Below, in pieces: positions 1 through 9,266 of a stretch of DNA of 64,000 nt. Both the position numbers and the translations under genes were made by a program. Origin of the DNA: Parapedobacter indicus (GTDB taxonomy: Bacteria; Bacteroidota; Bacteroidia; Sphingobacteriales; Sphingobacteriaceae); NCBI RefSeq assembly GCF_900113765.1, contig NZ_FOQO01000011.1:62001-126000 (forward strand). The letters run 5' to 3'. The notes beneath the pieces were generated by a model that saw only the letters and a list, made by a program, of their open reading frames with translations, was not told where the DNA came from and ran no database searches. How positions within the stretch are numbered: position 1 is the stretch's first letter; each line of letters starts with the position of its first letter.

Positions 1-3000
1 ATTGGCTGTCTGCTCGTGGGGTTGTAACAGGGTAACGTTTACGAATACGTTGGGTGCCATTTCTTCCGTCACCTTAAATTTGTAAACCGTTTGCCCCTGT
101 TGGGTTTCGATCCACCAGCTTTGCAGCACCCGGCTGCCGTTTTCGATGCTGATGAGGCCGCGGCCATCCGCTGAAGAGGGGATGGTCAACGTCACTTCCT
201 CTCCCGCCTGGTAGGTTTCTTTATCGGAAGTGAACGACAGCATGGATGCCTCCGTCGGATTGTTTTGCTGCTCGCGTTGGGCCCATCCGGGCCAGTCAAT
301 ATATAATGTCTTTCCAGTGGAGTGACCGCTTTCGAGGTCAACCACCCGTATCAGGTAGCGCCCCCAATCGGGGTAGTTTACCCGGATATTCCATTTGCCG
401 CTGCCGTTGTTGAGGTTGATTGTTTCCTTTTTGAGCAATTGATTGTATTGATCCTGTGTGAAATTTCCAAGGTATTCGTCCTCTTGGTTCCACCACCATT
501 GCCAGCGGATTTTGTAGAATTCTACCTGTACGCGGCGGGTTCCAGCAATTTTTTTTCCATTTGCATCTACATCCACAATGTCAACCGTGTGGTCCTGATC
601 GGTCAGCAACATGCCCGAAAGACGGTCGCCCTGCGGGGTACGCAGCCCCACATAACTCGTATACGGGCTATAGGGCATGCTGATGTTGTCGATGCTGAAA
701 TTACCGCCCGGTTCAAAGACACGGGTGGTAAAACTGGCACGGAGCATACCCGGAGCGCCGTTGGTGCCCGTAATGTCAGCCGGAAAAGCCGCATTGCCCT
801 GCTCGTTGAGCGTGCCGTCAAAGAGTATCTGGCTTTCGGAAGCAAAGCTACGGGTCGGATCGTCAAACGTATACGATTTGTAATCGTTGAACGCTGTCTT
901 TATCGGTGTGACGACGGCTTCTACACGTGCGTTGAGGTGCTGTACATCTGCACCGAAGAGCCATTTGGCCGAGAGTGCCACCGGTGTATTGCTATCTTTG
1001 GTGAGCACCTTTCGATTCCCGAAGTCCAACGTTATCTTGAGCCGGTTGGGCATCACGGTTTCTATTTTCAGGGTCTTCTGAAATACCGCTCCTCCTACAC
1101 TCACTTTTACCAGCCAGTTGCCCGTTGGGGCGGTGGTTTCCGTTTTGGTCTTGAATGTATAAAAACCGTTGGTATGCTTGGACTCAACCATGCGTTTGGC
1201 CAACTGGCCTTTGGGATTGAACAGTTCGAAAGTAACGGGATGACCGGTAGGAAGATTGGCCGATTGGTTCTCCATGATGAAGCCGACGTAAACCGAGTCG
1301 CCGGGACGCCAAACACCGCGCTCTCCATAAATAAACCCTTTAATGCCTTTCTGTACCACATCTCCTCCCACATCGAATCGGCTTAGGGGTAGGGTAGAGC
1401 CATCATCCAATTTGAGGTATCCGCGTTCATCGTTTTTGGAGGCAATGAGCATAAATGGCTTACGCGGCGCTTCAATGCGGGCAAACCCTTCGTTATCGGT
1501 CGTGCCCGTTTGGATAACCTGCTGTTGATAGTCAAGCAATTTCACTTCCACACCTTGCATCGGCTCGGTAGTAAGAATATCGGTGGCAATAACGGTTACG
1601 CTGTTGTCGTTGCCACGCTTCGCGATAAGCCCGATATTGGAAGCCAGCATATCACGGCTGGCCCACCGATCGGTCGTATAGTAGGCACTGTGGCAGGGAT
1701 TGTCCCGTTCGTTCCAATCGTAGTCATAGGGATAGTAGTTGTTATACCGGGACCAGAATTCGTCGTCTTCGTCGATGTCGTCTGAATAATAATAGTTGTT
1801 TTGTTCTGCTTCGGCATCGGCGATTTCTTCGGTATCTGCATCCCCGCAGGGATAGACGGAATAGCTGTGCCGGAAGCCTATCAACACGCGGTAAATCGCA
1901 CCCGGTTCGGTTTTTAATAGGTTGTCTATATCCAGCGAGAATCGGTTTTTCTTACGCAAGTTCACGCTTTTATCCGCGTCGAGTGCGATGGTTTTCTGGA
2001 CCACGGGCTTGGCAACACGGCGCAGTTCATACTTGCTGTCATACGTGTTTTGGAAATATTGGGGCACATTATTTTCGTAGATTTTCACGATGGTTACGTC
2101 TACGGCCCGAAGGTTTACCGCTTCAAACGGCATGGTGAGCCTCCCGGATCCCGGCAGGATGGTGCCCTTTCCGGGAATGCTGACCGACGGCAACCGGTTT
2201 TCAAAACTCACATTGGCTGAATAGATCGATGTGATTTTCTTGCCGCTGACATTTTCGATTCCCTCATTTACTGCAATTGCATAGTCGCCCTCGAGCCGGT
2301 CGGGTGCATATACCTTTATTTCGCTGCCATCGATAGTGTATCGTGCATCGGTCACGCCGCTGATTCCGATGAGACCGTTGAGTTGCTGGGCTACGAGGAT
2401 AGGGTCGGAAAACTGGACCAGCACAAATTGTTCAGGTTCGTGTACGGCCCGGATGTCCAGCACCTTAAACACGTCTTTGGCCGGTACTTCAATGTTTTTT
2501 TGATCGCTTTTTTCTGATTTTATGGGGGCGCCGTCCCATTTTAGCAATACGTTATACGCCTCCTTGGTCTTTTCGAGTGAATCAATCGTAAAAGAGGAAA
2601 CACGTGTTTGCGCATTGTGTTGCCATTTGATGTTCAATCGCGCATCACCGGCTGCCGTTGCCTCCAGGATTTTTTCAATGTGCTCCGATGCTTCACTGTC
2701 AGCAAAAGAAAGGCTTCCTGTCAATTTCATTAGATCGGGTGAGGAACTGGTTTGAGACTTCAGTCCTTCCAATTCAATGCTATAGGCCGGATCGATGATT
2801 TTAAAGTCGAAGATGAAATGGCTAAGATCGTCAGGCACATCAACGACTTTTCCAAGGTCAAACGTTACCCGGTATTCTCTTGAGGGATCGAATTGCTTTT
2901 CGGGAATAAACTCAACCGTGCGTGCATCTATCCAGCGTGTTTTGCCTTTAACCGCTGGGTGGATGGTGAAAAGTTTCCGCGCATCTTCCGCATTGGTTTC

Positions 3001-3210
3001 CTGAAAGGTGCTTACTTGCGATGCAAGACGCAGGCGTATGGTACTCTCACGCGATATTACGCCTGTCGTGTAGCCTTCTACATACTTCGCAAAGGCCGCA
3101 TTGCCGGCGTTGGTAGCTGCGGGCCCACGGCACTGCCAGGTCAATGTTACAACGACTGCTAAAACAATCCAAGAGAAGTTCATGCGAGGCATCAAATTGG
3201 CGTTGTTCAT
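1..3210 (-). CDS. Alpha-2-macroglobulin family lipoprotein, 3' end outside window
   Basis: The frame is open from ATG 3210 through position 1, giving the first 1070 residues; bacterial A2M proteins are usually 1500-1900 residues, so the C-terminal part, including any thioester site, lies beyond the left edge. The N-terminus is hydrophobic and ends in a lipobox-like LTWQC, so it is probably a periplasmic lipoprotein (ATG 3183 would give a tighter signal peptide). GERGVWRPGDSVYVGF, near residue 640, is the MG2-type signature of the family. An Asp/Glu/Tyr-rich stretch lies near residues 470-515. The family acts as a macromolecular protease trap in the cell envelope. A near-consensus -7 box (TACTTTCG on this strand) sits at 3233-3240. 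Family assignment is firm; the target protease is unknown. Confidence 0.9.
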   Translation of the reverse strand, partial: MNNANLMPRMNFSWIVLAVVVTLTWQCRGPAATNAGNAAFAKYVEGYTTGVISRESTIRLRLASQVSTFQETNAEDARKLFTIHPAVKGKTRWIDARTVEFIPEKQFDPSREYRVTFDLGKVVDVPDDLSHFIFDFKIIDPAYSIELEGLKSQTSSSPDLMKLTGSLSFADSEASEHIEKILEATAAGDARLNIKWQHNAQTRVSSFTIDSLEKTKEAYNVLLKWDGAPIKSEKSDQKNIEVPAKDVFKVLDIRAVHEPEQFVLVQFSDPILVAQQLNGLIGISGVTDARYTIDGSEIKVYAPDRLEGDYAIAVNEGIENVSGKKITSIYSANVSFENRLPSVSIPGKGTILPGSGRLTMPFEAVNLRAVDVTIVKIYENNVPQYFQNTYDSKYELRRVAKPVVQKTIALDADKSVNLRKKNRFSLDIDNLLKTEPGAIYRVLIGFRHSYSVYPCGDADTEEIADAEAEQNNYYYSDDIDEDDEFWSRYNNYYPYDYDWNERDNPCHSAYYTTDRWASRDMLASNIGLIAKRGNDNSVTVIATDILTTEPMQGVEVKLLDYQQQVIQTGTTDNEGFARIEAPRKPFMLIASKNDERGYLKLDDGSTLPLSRFDVGGDVVQKGIKGFIYGERGVWRPGDSVYVGFIMENQSANLPTGHPVTFELFNPKGQLAKRMVESKHTNGFYTFKTKTETTAPTGNWLVKVSVGGAVFQKTLKIETVMPNRLKITLDFGNRKVLTKDSNTPVALSAKWLFGADVQHLNARVEAVVTPIKTAFNDYKSYTFDDPTRSFASESQILFDGTLNEQGNAAFPADITGTNGAPGMLRASFTTRVFEPGGNFSIDNISMPYSPYTSYVGLRTPQGDRLSGMLLTDQDHTVDIVDVDANGKKIAGTRRVQVEFYKIRWQWWWNQEDEYLGNFTQDQYNQLLKKETINLNNGSGKWNIRVNYPDWGRYLIRVVDLESGHSTGKTLYIDWPGWAQREQQNNPTEASMLSFTSDKETYQAGEEVTLTIPSSADGRGLISIENGSRVLQSWWIETQQGQTVYKFKVTEEMAPNVFVNVTLLQPHEQTAN

Positions 3211-3293
3211 CTTACGTAGGAGTTTGTGAAAGCGAAAGTAACGAATTTTCGAGCCAATTTCCCCATTCGCAGTTGCTGAAAAGAAAAAATAGC

Positions 3294-4415
3294 TCAACGC
3301 ACGTCTTCCCACCAATGCGCGAATACGCGAGCGGAATCATTAAGGAATACGGGTTCTCCTATTTTCGGTGTCCAAAGCGGTAATCCCGGATCTTTGTTTG
3401 CTTCGGTAATTCGGACCAATGGATCGTCCCACGCATGCATCGCCAATGAAAATTTAGCGTTGTGCACCGGAAGAATCGACTGCGCGTTTAAATCCTGCGC
3501 TGCTTGCAGTACTTGTTCGGGAAGCATATGGATATATATCCATGCAGGATTATATTGTCCATCTTCGAGAATGGCCAGGTCGAAAGGTCCATATTGCTGG
3601 CCGATGTCGGCAAAATGCTTGCCATATCCACTGTCTCCACCGATGAAAATTCTCCGCGATGGCGTATTCAGAACGAACGACGTCCATAGCGTGCCATTTC
3701 GTTTGAAGCCACGTCCCGAAAAGTGTCTGGCGGGTGTAGCACGTATCGTAAATCCATCGGCCAAATTCGCCAGTTCGTGCCAGTCAAGCTCAATGATTTT
3801 TGAAGGTGGATAGCCCCAATATTCGAGATGGGCACCTACACCTAACGGACAGATGACCTGCTTCACCTGAGGCGCTATTTTCTTAACAGTGCGGTAGTCG
3901 AGGTGATCCCAATGGTCGTGGGTAATGAGGAGGAAATCGATGGCAGGTATATCTTCGACGTGGTAACCCGTCGTGCCCGGGAAGCTCTTGGTGGTAAACG
4001 ACACGGGAGAAGCGTAGCCATTGAAGACGGGGTCGACCAGTAGGCGCTTGCCCGCTATCTGAATAAAATAGGACGAATGACCAAACCATATCAGCGCGTC
4101 CGTCTGAAGATCCAGGGCATGGATATCTGTTTGGACATGGGGAATGCTGTCAATGGGAACTTGTCTCGGCGTCTTGTCAAACAAAAAGCTCCATATGACA
4201 GAAAGCATGTTGACGCCTTCAGCCAAATCGGGTGTATTTTCCAGGTTTTGGAACCTTCCGTTTTTGTAGTTGGGAGAACTTTTGATCCGCTCCAACCTCG
4301 CACCGGTAGGTGCTTTGCCAAATTGTGGCTGTTGAAGGAAAATGATGGTGGCAACCGCCAAAACCGCACAGATAATAAGGACGTATAGAAGCATTCGCTT
4401 GATGATTTTCTTCAT
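3294..4415 (-). CDS. Membrane-anchored metallo-beta-lactamase-fold hydrolase
   Basis: 373 residues. One N-terminal membrane segment (about residues 8-27) is followed by an MBL domain with the zinc signature HDHWDH at about 166-171, a preceding FGHSS strand, a downstream GGDSGYG metal-ligand motif and a late PVHNAKF histidine. This pattern matches the UlaG/NAPE-PLD-like branch of the MBL superfamily, whose members hydrolyse phosphoester or lactone bonds; the substrate here cannot be told. An upstream in-frame TTG at 4436 would add seven residues; ATG 4415 is preferred because it begins with a typical MKKII signal-anchor. It lies 83 nt downstream of the A2M start region and 106 nt from the next hydrolase on the same strand. 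Confidence 0.85.
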   Translation of the reverse strand: MKKIIKRMLLYVLIICAVLAVATIIFLQQPQFGKAPTGARLERIKSSPNYKNGRFQNLENTPDLAEGVNMLSVIWSFLFDKTPRQVPIDSIPHVQTDIHALDLQTDALIWFGHSSYFIQIAGKRLLVDPVFNGYASPVSFTTKSFPGTTGYHVEDIPAIDFLLITHDHWDHLDYRTVKKIAPQVKQVICPLGVGAHLEYWGYPPSKIIELDWHELANLADGFTIRATPARHFSGRGFKRNGTLWTSFVLNTPSRRIFIGGDSGYGKHFADIGQQYGPFDLAILEDGQYNPAWIYIHMLPEQVLQAAQDLNAQSILPVHNAKFSLAMHAWDDPLVRITEANKDPGLPLWTPKIGEPVFLNDSARVFAHWWEDVR

Positions 4416-4521
4416 GCCATTCGAGCCGAAATCCAAACAAATTAATTACGCCGGATTTAATAATCCAATTTGTTAGTCAATTTTTACAATCGGCTGACCG
4501 CATGTTGACGGTCCGGTTAAA

Positions 4522-5349
4522 CTAAATGCGGTTCAAAAAAGCATGCATCTCGCGGTTGAATAGTTCTGCGTTTTCCAGATTAGGGAGGTGGCCGCACTCG
4601 TTCATTTCCACATAAATTGAATCCGGTATCTGGGATGTCAGGATTTCAGCTTGTTCTTTGGTGGTGATACGGTCTTCGGCGCCCCGGATAACCAATGCAG
4701 GAACCGAAATATCTTTTAGGCTATCCGTTGTGTCCGTCCGGGAGGCCAATGCGAGTAAGGTCGCACATATGCTACTTTCGGTATTCCTGCGGATGCTACT
4801 CTTAATCAGATCTATTGCAGCCTGATTCTCTAATAAACTCTTTTTAGACAATACGTTATTCACAAAGCCGATGGAGAAGGGCCTTTTACCGTTTTTCAGT
4901 ACAGATTGGATGCTATCAAACCTTTTTATTTTTGCAGCGTTGTCATCTGCAAGGGAGTGGGTGTCGCTTAAGATCAGCCCTGAGAAGGATTCCGGCTGTA
5001 TTTGGTAGGCTCGCAGCGCAATGTATCCACCCATCGATACACCGCAAAGGACGGATTTTTCTATAGCTAATCTTTTAAGGAATGCCAGTAAATCTTTAGC
5101 AAATACATCCACACTGAAGAAACCATGACCTACTGTGGTGTTGCCATGACCCCGTATATCTGCCGCAATGCCCGTTACCTGAGGTGGCAACGCGTCCAAC
5201 TGGGGAATCCACATATTTTTATTGAATGGAAATCCATGTATGAATATAAGGGTGTGTTCAGGAGCGGGAGATTCCTTTAATAAATAGCTTATGCTGATAT
5301 CGCCAAGTCGAATTCTTTTCCGTTTGATCAGGCTTTTTTTGTATTCCAT
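4522..5349 (-). CDS. Alpha/beta-hydrolase fold protein
   Basis: 275 residues from ATG 5349 (a TTG 15 nt upstream is also in frame). Features of the fold are visible in order: an oxyanion-hole HGFPFN at about 39-44, DIRGHG at about 64-69, the nucleophile elbow GVSMGGY with Ser about 105, an acid residue in GAEDRIT, and the catalytic His in CGHLPNLE near the C-terminus. No signal peptide is seen, so it is probably a cytoplasmic esterase, haloperoxidase-like or 3-oxoadipate enol-lactonase-like enzyme; the exact substrate is not predictable. A near-consensus -7 box (TATCTTTC, minus strand) lies about 22 nt before the ATG. Confidence 0.85.
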   Translation of the reverse strand: MEYKKSLIKRKRIRLGDISISYLLKESPAPEHTLIFIHGFPFNKNMWIPQLDALPPQVTGIAADIRGHGNTTVGHGFFSVDVFAKDLLAFLKRLAIEKSVLCGVSMGGYIALRAYQIQPESFSGLILSDTHSLADDNAAKIKRFDSIQSVLKNGKRPFSIGFVNNVLSKKSLLENQAAIDLIKSSIRRNTESSICATLLALASRTDTTDSLKDISVPALVIRGAEDRITTKEQAEILTSQIPDSIYVEMNECGHLPNLENAELFNREMHAFLNRI

Positions 5350-5480
5350 ATGCGAGTCTAACAACTAAGAAGAAAGATATGTTTCGCTTTTAAAAGTAAT
5401 AAAATCAGGGAACTAATCCAACTCCAGCCAATATGCGTTTATTTTTTCTAAAAATATTTCGTTGATGTCATTGAGATTTC

Positions 5481-5488
5481 TATCTTTG
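5481..5488 (+). promoter_or_regulatory. Bacteroidota -7 box for tRNA-Arg
   Basis: TATCTTTG matches TAnnTTTG exactly; a TTG at 5462-5464, 16 nt upstream, could serve as the -33 element. The tRNA begins 17 nt after the box. Confidence 0.7.
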
Positions 5489-5505
5489 CAAACCGATTCG
5501 GGAAT

Positions 5506-5579
5506 GCGCTTGTAGCTTAACTGGATAGAGCACCTGACTACGGATCAGGAGGTTAGGGGTTCGACTCCCTTCAAGCGCA
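5506..5579 (+). tRNA. tRNA-Arg (anticodon ACG)
   Basis: A complete cloverleaf can be folded by eye: acceptor arms GCGCTTG / CAAGCGC with discriminator A at 5579, D arm with AGCTTAACTGGATAGAGC, anticodon stem CCTGA/TCAGG enclosing loop CTACGGA with anticodon ACG at 5540-5542, and T arm with GGTTCGACTCC. CCA is not encoded (CAC follows). ACG is normally edited to ICG by TadA and decodes CGU/CGC/CGA. Confidence 0.97.
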
Positions 5580-5642
5580 CATGTTTCACTTACATAGCCT
5601 AATCATAACGTTGGTTAGGCTATTATTTTTCACGCGTATATT

Positions 5643-6212
5643 ATGCTAAACCTTGTTTTATTTGGCCCTCCGGGAGCAGGGAAGGGTACCCAATCGCAGA
5701 AGCTAATCGAGCACTATCAATTGGTACACATCTCAACGGGCGATCTTTTCCGGGCGCATATCAGCGACCAAACGGAACTGGGGCAGCGGGTGAGTAGGTT
5801 GATTGCCGACGGTGAATTGGTACCCGACTCCATTACTATTGCGATGCTGGAAGAAGAAATTGTTAAAAATCCCGAGGCAAAAGGGTTTATTTTTGACGGA
5901 TTTCCGCGTACAGTCGCCCAAGCCGAGGCGTTGGATCGTTTTCTGGAATCTAAGGAAACGGCTATCGCCGGTGTGGTTGCGCTGGATGTAACCGAAGAGG
6001 AACTGACCGCACGGATTGCCAAACGTAAGGCAGTGAGCAACCGAGCAGACGATGATAGCGAGAAGCTGAAAAAGCGCATCGAGGAGTATTTCAATAAAAC
6101 CATTCACGTGCTTCCTTATTACGAACAACAGGGCAAGCTAACGAAGGTCAACGGCATCGGTGATATTGAAGCCATTTTTGATGAAATCAAAAGCATCGTC
6201 GATACGTATTGA
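5643..6212 (+). CDS. adk: Adenylate kinase
   Basis: 189 residues. It catalyses ATP + AMP = 2 ADP in the cytoplasm. The P-loop GPPGAGKGTQ occurs at residues 8-17, followed by the AMP-binding HISTGDLFR, the FDGFPRT motif near residue 83 and NRADDD in place of a long LID. The length and absence of the four-cysteine zinc LID make it a short-form enzyme, common in Bacteroidota. It follows the tRNA by 63 nt and is followed by obgE, a frequent neighbour in this phylum. Confidence 0.97.
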   Translation: MLNLVLFGPPGAGKGTQSQKLIEHYQLVHISTGDLFRAHISDQTELGQRVSRLIADGELVPDSITIAMLEEEIVKNPEAKGFIFDGFPRTVAQAEALDRFLESKETAIAGVVALDVTEEELTARIAKRKAVSNRADDDSEKLKKRIEEYFNKTIHVLPYYEQQGKLTKVNGIGDIEAIFDEIKSIVDTY

Positions 6213-6259
6213 TGCGTTGTCTGTTCAAATGGTATTGTATTAATGAGCCCTTCGGGGTT

Positions 6260-6326
6260 TGAAGAGTTGAAGTATGCTAATAGCGGACGGCCGATAGCCG
6301 AAAGCGGATAGCCGAAAGCTGAATAA
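6260..6326 (+). repeat. Degenerate GCCGATAGC/GCCGAAAGC intergenic repeat
   Basis: The adk-obgE spacer carries tandem variants of a short word (GCCGATAGC, GCCGAAAGC, GCGGATAGCC, AGCTGAA) ending directly at the obgE start. Related words occur in spacers at 10155-10225 and 56565-56636. No coding or terminator signal with a T-run is seen. Confidence 0.55.
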
Positions 6327-7325
6327 GTGGCCCAAGGATCAAATTTCGTCGATTACGTAAAGGTTTGCTGCCGTTCCGGACGCGGGGGGGCGGGTTCTGC
6401 ACATTTACATCGTGATAAATTTACTGCAAAAGGTGGTCCTGATGGTGGCGATGGCGGCCGGGGTGGGCATATTTTATTGAAAGGGAATGCCCAGCTCTGG
6501 ACCTTGCTGCACCTAAAATACCGGAAGCATATCCTTGCAGAAGATGGTCAGCCGGGCGGCAGTGCACTGAAACACGGAGCCAATGGAAAAGATGAAGTGC
6601 TGGAAGTTCCTTTAGGTACCGTAGCGCGCCACGCGGATACCGACGAATTGCTTTTTGATATCACCGAAGATGGCGAAACCAAGGTGCTGACCGCCGGGGG
6701 GCGAGGCGGACTTGGTAATTGGCATTTTAAAAGCCCGACGCAACAAACTCCACGGTTTGCACAGCCGGGTGAATCCGGAAAAGAAGAGTGGATGATACTT
6801 GAGCTGAAGGTATTGGCGGATGTGGGATTGGTTGGGTTTCCGAATGCGGGAAAATCGACCTTACTCTCTGTCGTATCCGCGGCAAAGCCTGAAATTGCCG
6901 ATTACCCTTTTACGACCCTGGTGCCAAATCTGGGTATCGTCTCATACCGTGATAACCGATCGTTTATCATGGCTGATATCCCTGGTATCATCGAAGGAGC
7001 TTCGGAGGGGAAAGGGTTGGGGCATCGTTTTCTCCGCCACATTGAACGCAATTCCGTCTTGTTGTTTATGATTCCGGCCGACACAAACCGAACGATCGCT
7101 GAGGAATATCAGATCCTGTTGAACGAATTGATCGCTTTCAACCCTGAGTTGAAAGATAAACCGCGTATTCTGGCTATTACTAAATCCGATTTACTCGACG
7201 ATGAGCTCCAACAGGAAATGACAAAGGAACTCCCCGATGGCATTCCGCATCTTTTTATTTCCTCTGTTTCAAATAAAAACATCCAACAGTTAAAGGATAA
7301 GATCTGGCAGACAATCACTGGTTAG
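6327..7325 (+). CDS. obgE: Obg-family GTPase (ribosome assembly)
   Basis: 332 residues. The N-terminal glycine-rich Obg fold (about 1-158, including GGPDGGDGGRGG) is followed by a GTPase domain with G1 GFPNAGKST at about 168, G3 DIPGII, and G4 TKSD. The protein stops after the G domain, without the OCT domain of Bacillus-type Obg, as is usual in Bacteroidota. Obg binds the large ribosomal subunit late in assembly. GTG is used as start: an in-frame TAA sits immediately upstream at 6324-6326, so no longer form is possible. Convergent with panB. Confidence 0.96.
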   Translation: MAQGSNFVDYVKVCCRSGRGGAGSAHLHRDKFTAKGGPDGGDGGRGGHILLKGNAQLWTLLHLKYRKHILAEDGQPGGSALKHGANGKDEVLEVPLGTVARHADTDELLFDITEDGETKVLTAGGRGGLGNWHFKSPTQQTPRFAQPGESGKEEWMILELKVLADVGLVGFPNAGKSTLLSVVSAAKPEIADYPFTTLVPNLGIVSYRDNRSFIMADIPGIIEGASEGKGLGHRFLRHIERNSVLLFMIPADTNRTIAEEYQILLNELIAFNPELKDKPRILAITKSDLLDDELQQEMTKELPDGIPHLFISSVSNKNIQQLKDKIWQTITG

Positions 7326-7428
7326 CCTGAAATCTCGTCGGATAGAAAAGTGTGATCCCTTTGCGACGTGTAACCAGCCCGGTTTGGGATTGTTAGCGAA
7401 AAGTCGAATCAATGCATATTATGCCGGT

Positions 7429-8244
7429 TCAATAGTGTTCATTTTCGTTCGGAAAATCGGATGCCTTTACGTCGCGGATATAGCGGCCAACCGCCTCATT
7501 GATCTCCTCGTATAAATTGAGGTATTGCCTAAGGAATTTGGGTTTAAACCCTTTATTCAATCCCAGCATATCGTGTACGACTAGCACCTGTCCATCGCAT
7601 TCCACTCCTGCGCCGATGCCGATTGTGGGGATGTGCAGACTGGCGGTCACTTCTGCTGCCAGCGTTGAAGGAATTTTTTCCAGTACTACAGCGAAGCATC
7701 CAGCATCTTCCAGGCATTTTACATCCGTTCTCAGCTTATTGGCTTCCGCTTCGTCTTTCGCCCTGACCGTATACGTTCCGAATTTGTAGATCGATTGAGG
7801 AGTAAGCCCGAGGTGGCCCATCACTGGAATGCCGGCATTAACGATGCGTTTCACCGTTTCCTGAATTTCGATACCTCCCTCTACTTTGAGGCCGTGTGCA
7901 CCGGTTTCCTTCATGACACGAACGGCAGCTTTTAGCGCGTCGCTACTATCGCCTTGATAGGTGCCAAAAGGTAAATCAACAATAACTAATGCGCGTTGGG
8001 CAGCCCGTACTACCGCTGAAGCATGTATCATCATTTCCTCCAACGTAATCGGTACTGTGGTTTCGTAGCCAGCCATTACGTTGGCAGCAGAATCGCCAAC
8101 CAATATGATATCAATCCCCGCATCATCCAATACCTTCGCCATGGAATAATCATAGCCGGTCAATACAGCTATTTTTTCGCCATTGTCCTTCATCGTTCGG
8201 ATGGTGTGCGTAGTAATGCGCTTGATTTCTTTGTTTACAGACAT
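7429..8244 (-). CDS. panB: 3-methyl-2-oxobutanoate hydroxymethyltransferase
   Basis: 271 residues. It transfers a hydroxymethyl group from methylenetetrahydrofolate to 2-oxoisovalerate, the first committed step of pantothenate synthesis. Visible family blocks are LTGYDYSMAKVLDDAGID, ILVGDSAANVMAGY (metal-binding Asp), EGGIE, GHLGLTPQS and GIGAGVECDGQVLV. No panC lies nearby. The promoter box sits four bases from the ATG, so the message may be leaderless. Confidence 0.96.
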   Translation of the reverse strand: MSVNKEIKRITTHTIRTMKDNGEKIAVLTGYDYSMAKVLDDAGIDIILVGDSAANVMAGYETTVPITLEEMMIHASAVVRAAQRALVIVDLPFGTYQGDSSDALKAAVRVMKETGAHGLKVEGGIEIQETVKRIVNAGIPVMGHLGLTPQSIYKFGTYTVRAKDEAEANKLRTDVKCLEDAGCFAVVLEKIPSTLAAEVTASLHIPTIGIGAGVECDGQVLVVHDMLGLNKGFKPKFLRQYLNLYEEINEAVGRYIRDVKASDFPNENEHY

Positions 8245-8248
8245 AAGG

Positions 8249-8256
8249 CAAACGTA
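8249..8256 (-). promoter_or_regulatory. -7 box TACGTTTG, 4 nt before panB ATG
   Basis: On the minus strand the order is TACGTTTG, CCTT, ATG. With transcription normally starting a few bases after this box, the transcript would begin at or next to the start codon. No clear -33 TTG is seen. Confidence 0.6.
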
Positions 8257-8355
8257 AGAAAAATCCGGGAAAACTTTATGACCACTCTTTATCGTAATTT
8301 CCTAGGGATATTAAGCAGGATTTTGTACCTTACACACCATAATTCGTATAGCGCA

Positions 8356-9180
8356 ATGAAAACCATATTAGTTCCTACCGATTTTTCTGAAAATGCATAT
8401 GTTGCAGCGGAATATGCTTGTGCATTGGCAAATATTTCCCAACAGAAAGTTCAATTATTGCATGTATATATCGCGTTGTATTCGGGATATGGTGAGGAAG
8501 GGAATAGTGTGAAGCAGATCCGTTGGGCGGAGACCGAATCGGCCGAAGCCATGAAGAACCTGGTTGAAAACCTGAACCGGCAGTTCCCAAAAGTAGCTAT
8601 CGAAGGCGAATGTGTCAAAGGATTTATGATTGACGTGGTAACGGATAAACTGAAAAGAGGTGAAAATTCGCTGGTCATCATGGGTACGAAAGGGGCAACC
8701 AATATCACGGAAAGCATCCTGGGAAGCACAACCTACGAAGTGATTAAGAAGTCGCCCGTGCCCGTACTAGTGGTGCCTATTGATACACCTGATTTCGCTT
8801 TTAAGCGTGTGGGTTTCTTTACTGCGTATGATGATCACGAGCTAGATGCATTGTTTGCTTTTCAGCAAGCGATTAATCTCCACCCTCATTTGGACATGGT
8901 GCATTTTTTCAGGAGCGATGAAAAAGCTCCGGAAAAAGACTTAGAACGTTGGCAACGCAAAGTAACGGAGGCCTATCCGGACTTGGAAGTTTCTTACAAG
9001 ATGGTGCCTGTAGAAAAGGCAGATATCAATGCGGTGACGCAGACAGCGAAATCCGAGCATCTGGATTTGCTGATGTTTGTCAGGCCACATAAATCATTTT
9101 TCCAAAAAATATTTGCACCGAGCCTTACAAAAGCCATTGCGAATTACCCTACGATACCATCTCTGTTTATCAAGACCTAG
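8356..9180 (+). CDS. Universal stress protein, tandem UspA domains
   Basis: 274 residues; start ATG 8356 is chosen because the protein then opens with the canonical MKTILVPTDFSENA. The first UspA domain (1-145) is complete, with the nucleotide-binding GTKGATNITESILGSTT motif at about 112-128. The second (about 150-274) retains the fold pattern but lacks that glycine motif, so only the first half is likely to bind ATP. Such proteins respond to stress in the cytoplasm. It is transcribed away from panB with a 111-nt gap and lacks an obvious promoter match. Confidence 0.92.
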   Translation: MKTILVPTDFSENAYVAAEYACALANISQQKVQLLHVYIALYSGYGEEGNSVKQIRWAETESAEAMKNLVENLNRQFPKVAIEGECVKGFMIDVVTDKLKRGENSLVIMGTKGATNITESILGSTTYEVIKKSPVPVLVVPIDTPDFAFKRVGFFTAYDDHELDALFAFQQAINLHPHLDMVHFFRSDEKAPEKDLERWQRKVTEAYPDLEVSYKMVPVEKADINAVTQTAKSEHLDLLMFVRPHKSFFQKIFAPSLTKAIANYPTIPSLFIKT

Positions 9181-9266
9181 TACGGGGTTAATTCGCTTGT
9201 CCACGCGGTTTGCCCAGGTCGATTGTATCCCGTATATTTACCTGATTCGTAAAAAAATAGCATAAG

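Noticed and set aside
322..1386. A 354-codon plus-strand reading frame
   Set aside because: It lies antisense to the alpha-2-macroglobulin coding region, whose MG2 signature and lipobox establish the true strand; the plus-strand translation has no domain pattern.
8023..8355. N-terminal extension of the universal stress protein
   Set aside because: It runs antisense through panB; the canonical UspA start is ATG 8356.
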